Notes under the pieces: model-generated
What the model saw: the letters and a program-made list of their open reading frames with translations, nothing else
Databases searched by the model: none
What the model was told of the DNA's origin: nothing
Shown: piece after piece, positions 62,990 through 64,000 of the stretch
How the letters are laid out: each line of letters opens with the position of its first letter
Position numbering within the stretch: position 1 is the stretch's first letter
Program-made: the position numbers and the translations under genes
From: Erwinia sp. E_sp_B01_1
GTDB taxonomy: Bacteria; Pseudomonadota; Gammaproteobacteria; Enterobacterales; Enterobacteriaceae
Length of the DNA stretch: 64,000 bases
Reading direction: 5' to 3'
NCBI RefSeq assembly: GCF_036865545.1
Contig: NZ_CP142208.1
Coordinates: 992,001 to 1,056,000, forward strand

Positions 62990-64000
62990 TCAGGTGATGC
63001 GTCGCACATAGGGAATGAGCCGCAGTAGCCAGATAATGCCCGCTGAGAGAGCAAAACAGAGCAATGCTACCAGGGGGATGGTCAGGATTGAACTGTATCC
63101 GACAAAATTCATATTCAGCAATTTCACCAAACCTTCCAGCACCATCGCATGAACGAAGAAGATCCCCAGACTGAGCCGTGACAGCACCCGGAGTGCCTTT
63201 ATTACCGATCTGTTATAGCGGAAACAGGCGTTCAGTAGCATAAAGAAGCAGGCCAGTGATACCACTACCAGCGTTGGCGCCGAGTAGAACAGGAATACGG
63301 TATTAGGGGACGCGATGGCCAGAGACAGAGAGTAGGTCATTACCGCCGTTAATACCGCTGAAAGGACAAAAACGATCGCTGAAATTGTTACTTTTGGCGT
63401 GATTTCAAAGCGACGTACAACGCCGCCAATAATATAAAAGCCGGAGAGGTAGACCACCATATCAATATTACTGGGGGCGGAGAGTACACGGTTTTCCAGC
63501 AGATTGGCTTTGGTGTTATCCAGCAGCATATAGACCGATGCCAGCACAAACCATATGGTCAGGGTATAGAGAACCCGCTGCCGGCTGCCATAAGTGATGA
63601 ACGTATTCAGCAGCGGCGTCACCAGATACAGCAGGATCATGGTGTAGATAAACCACATATGGGGATAGGCCGGGGTGCTGAGTAGCTCCAGCAGGCTCAC
63701 TGGTGCTTTGGTATTGATAATGAAGTTTGAGTAGATCAGATAGATGACAGACCAGGCGATCAGCGGAATGACCAGATCCAGCACCCGGGTTTTCAGCGTG
63801 CTGAGCAGCGACTCATCTTTATTCAGCGAAACGTAGCCTGCAATCAACAGATAAAGCGGGAAAGCAATGCGCCCAAGCGTCTCATACATTACCGAGACGG
63901 ACCAACCCATATGAAAATGTGAAAAAGGAATAGCCGCGGTGTGCAACAAAATCACAAAGAATGTTGCCAGCAGCATGAGCAGCTTAATATTGATCGTCTT
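62990..64000 (-). CDS. acyltransferase 3 family membrane protein (start outside window)
   Basis: About 336 residues are visible; the frame is open to the right edge (KTINIKLLMLLATFFVILLH), so the true start lies a few codons outside. About ten hydrophobic helices and the AT3 catalytic His (VILLHTAAIP) are visible, with AGYVSLNK and YPHMWFIYTMILLYLVTPLL typical of WecH/OafA-type O-acetyltransferases. These modify surface polysaccharides. Target unknown. Confidence 0.8.
   Translation of the reverse strand, partial: KTINIKLLMLLATFFVILLHTAAIPFSHFHMGWSVSVMYETLGRIAFPLYLLIAGYVSLNKDESLLSTLKTRVLDLVIPLIAWSVIYLIYSNFIINTKAPVSLLELLSTPAYPHMWFIYTMILLYLVTPLLNTFITYGSRQRVLYTLTIWFVLASVYMLLDNTKANLLENRVLSAPSNIDMVVYLSGFYIIGGVVRRFEITPKVTISAIVFVLSAVLTAVMTYSLSLAIASPNTVFLFYSAPTLVVVSLACFFMLLNACFRYNRSVIKALRVLSRLSLGIFFVHAMVLEGLVKLLNMNFVGYSSILTIPLVALLCFALSAGIIWLLRLIPYVRRIT

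Overview
The window is chromosomal DNA from a member of the order Enterobacterales, most probably an Erwinia/Pantoea-like organism (family assignment is inference). About half of it follows the Escherichia coli 5-6 minute gene order: yafC-yafD-yafE, mltD, gloB, yafS, rnhA, dnaQ, tRNA-Asp, then yafV, fadE, gmhA, yafJ, yafK, dinB, pepD, gpt, frsA, crl, phoE and proBA. The left edge holds the 5' part of a cellobiose-type PTS EIIC gene and a single-copy IS481-like gene whose catalytic acidic residues look lost. No complete insertion sequence, prophage or CRISPR array is visible.

Between tRNA-Asp (8894-8970) and yafV (31606) lies about 22.5 kb of catabolic genes that are absent from this position in E. 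coli. Two arms encode purine-ring (urate/allantoin) degradation of the Klebsiella hpx type. The left arm has an NCS1 permease, a GntR regulator, allantoin racemase and allantoinase. The right arm has the hpxWXYZ oxamate-type amidohydrolase genes, an RpiR regulator, a four-gene amino-acid-type ABC importer, ureidoglycine aminotransferase, allantoate amidohydrolase, OHCU decarboxylase, HIU hydrolase and an NCS2 permease. Together they could carry 5-hydroxyisourate or allantoin to ammonia and oxamate-level products; urate oxidase and the xanthine oxidation step are not in the window. A near-perfect NtrC site and sigma-54 (-24/-12) promoters point to nitrogen-limitation control. Between the arms sits a separate six-gene operon, an ascorbate-type PTS (EIIA, EIIB, EIIC) with a UlaG-like lactonase, an HPS/KGPDC-family decarboxylase and a PRD-domain regulator.

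From 31.6 to 38 kb yafV is joined to a methionine salvage locus (mtnE, mtnBCD, mtnA, mtnK) with tandem met boxes (MetJ operators) in both divergent intergenic regions. From 38 to 52 kb comes the conserved fadE to proA block, with recognisable FadR, LexA and PhoB sites. From 52 kb to the end are exporters (LysE, MFS, FUSC, CrcB, sugar porter), small membrane proteins, and small stress or biofilm proteins (IraP, YjbE-like, AriR-like), a methyltransferase and an acyltransferase cut by the right edge.

Three genes (hpxB, hpxW, mtnA) are each broken by the apparent loss of one base in a homopolymer run. That shared signature suggests sequencing or assembly error at least as strongly as real pseudogenes. 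All start sites, motif matches and family assignments were made by eye.
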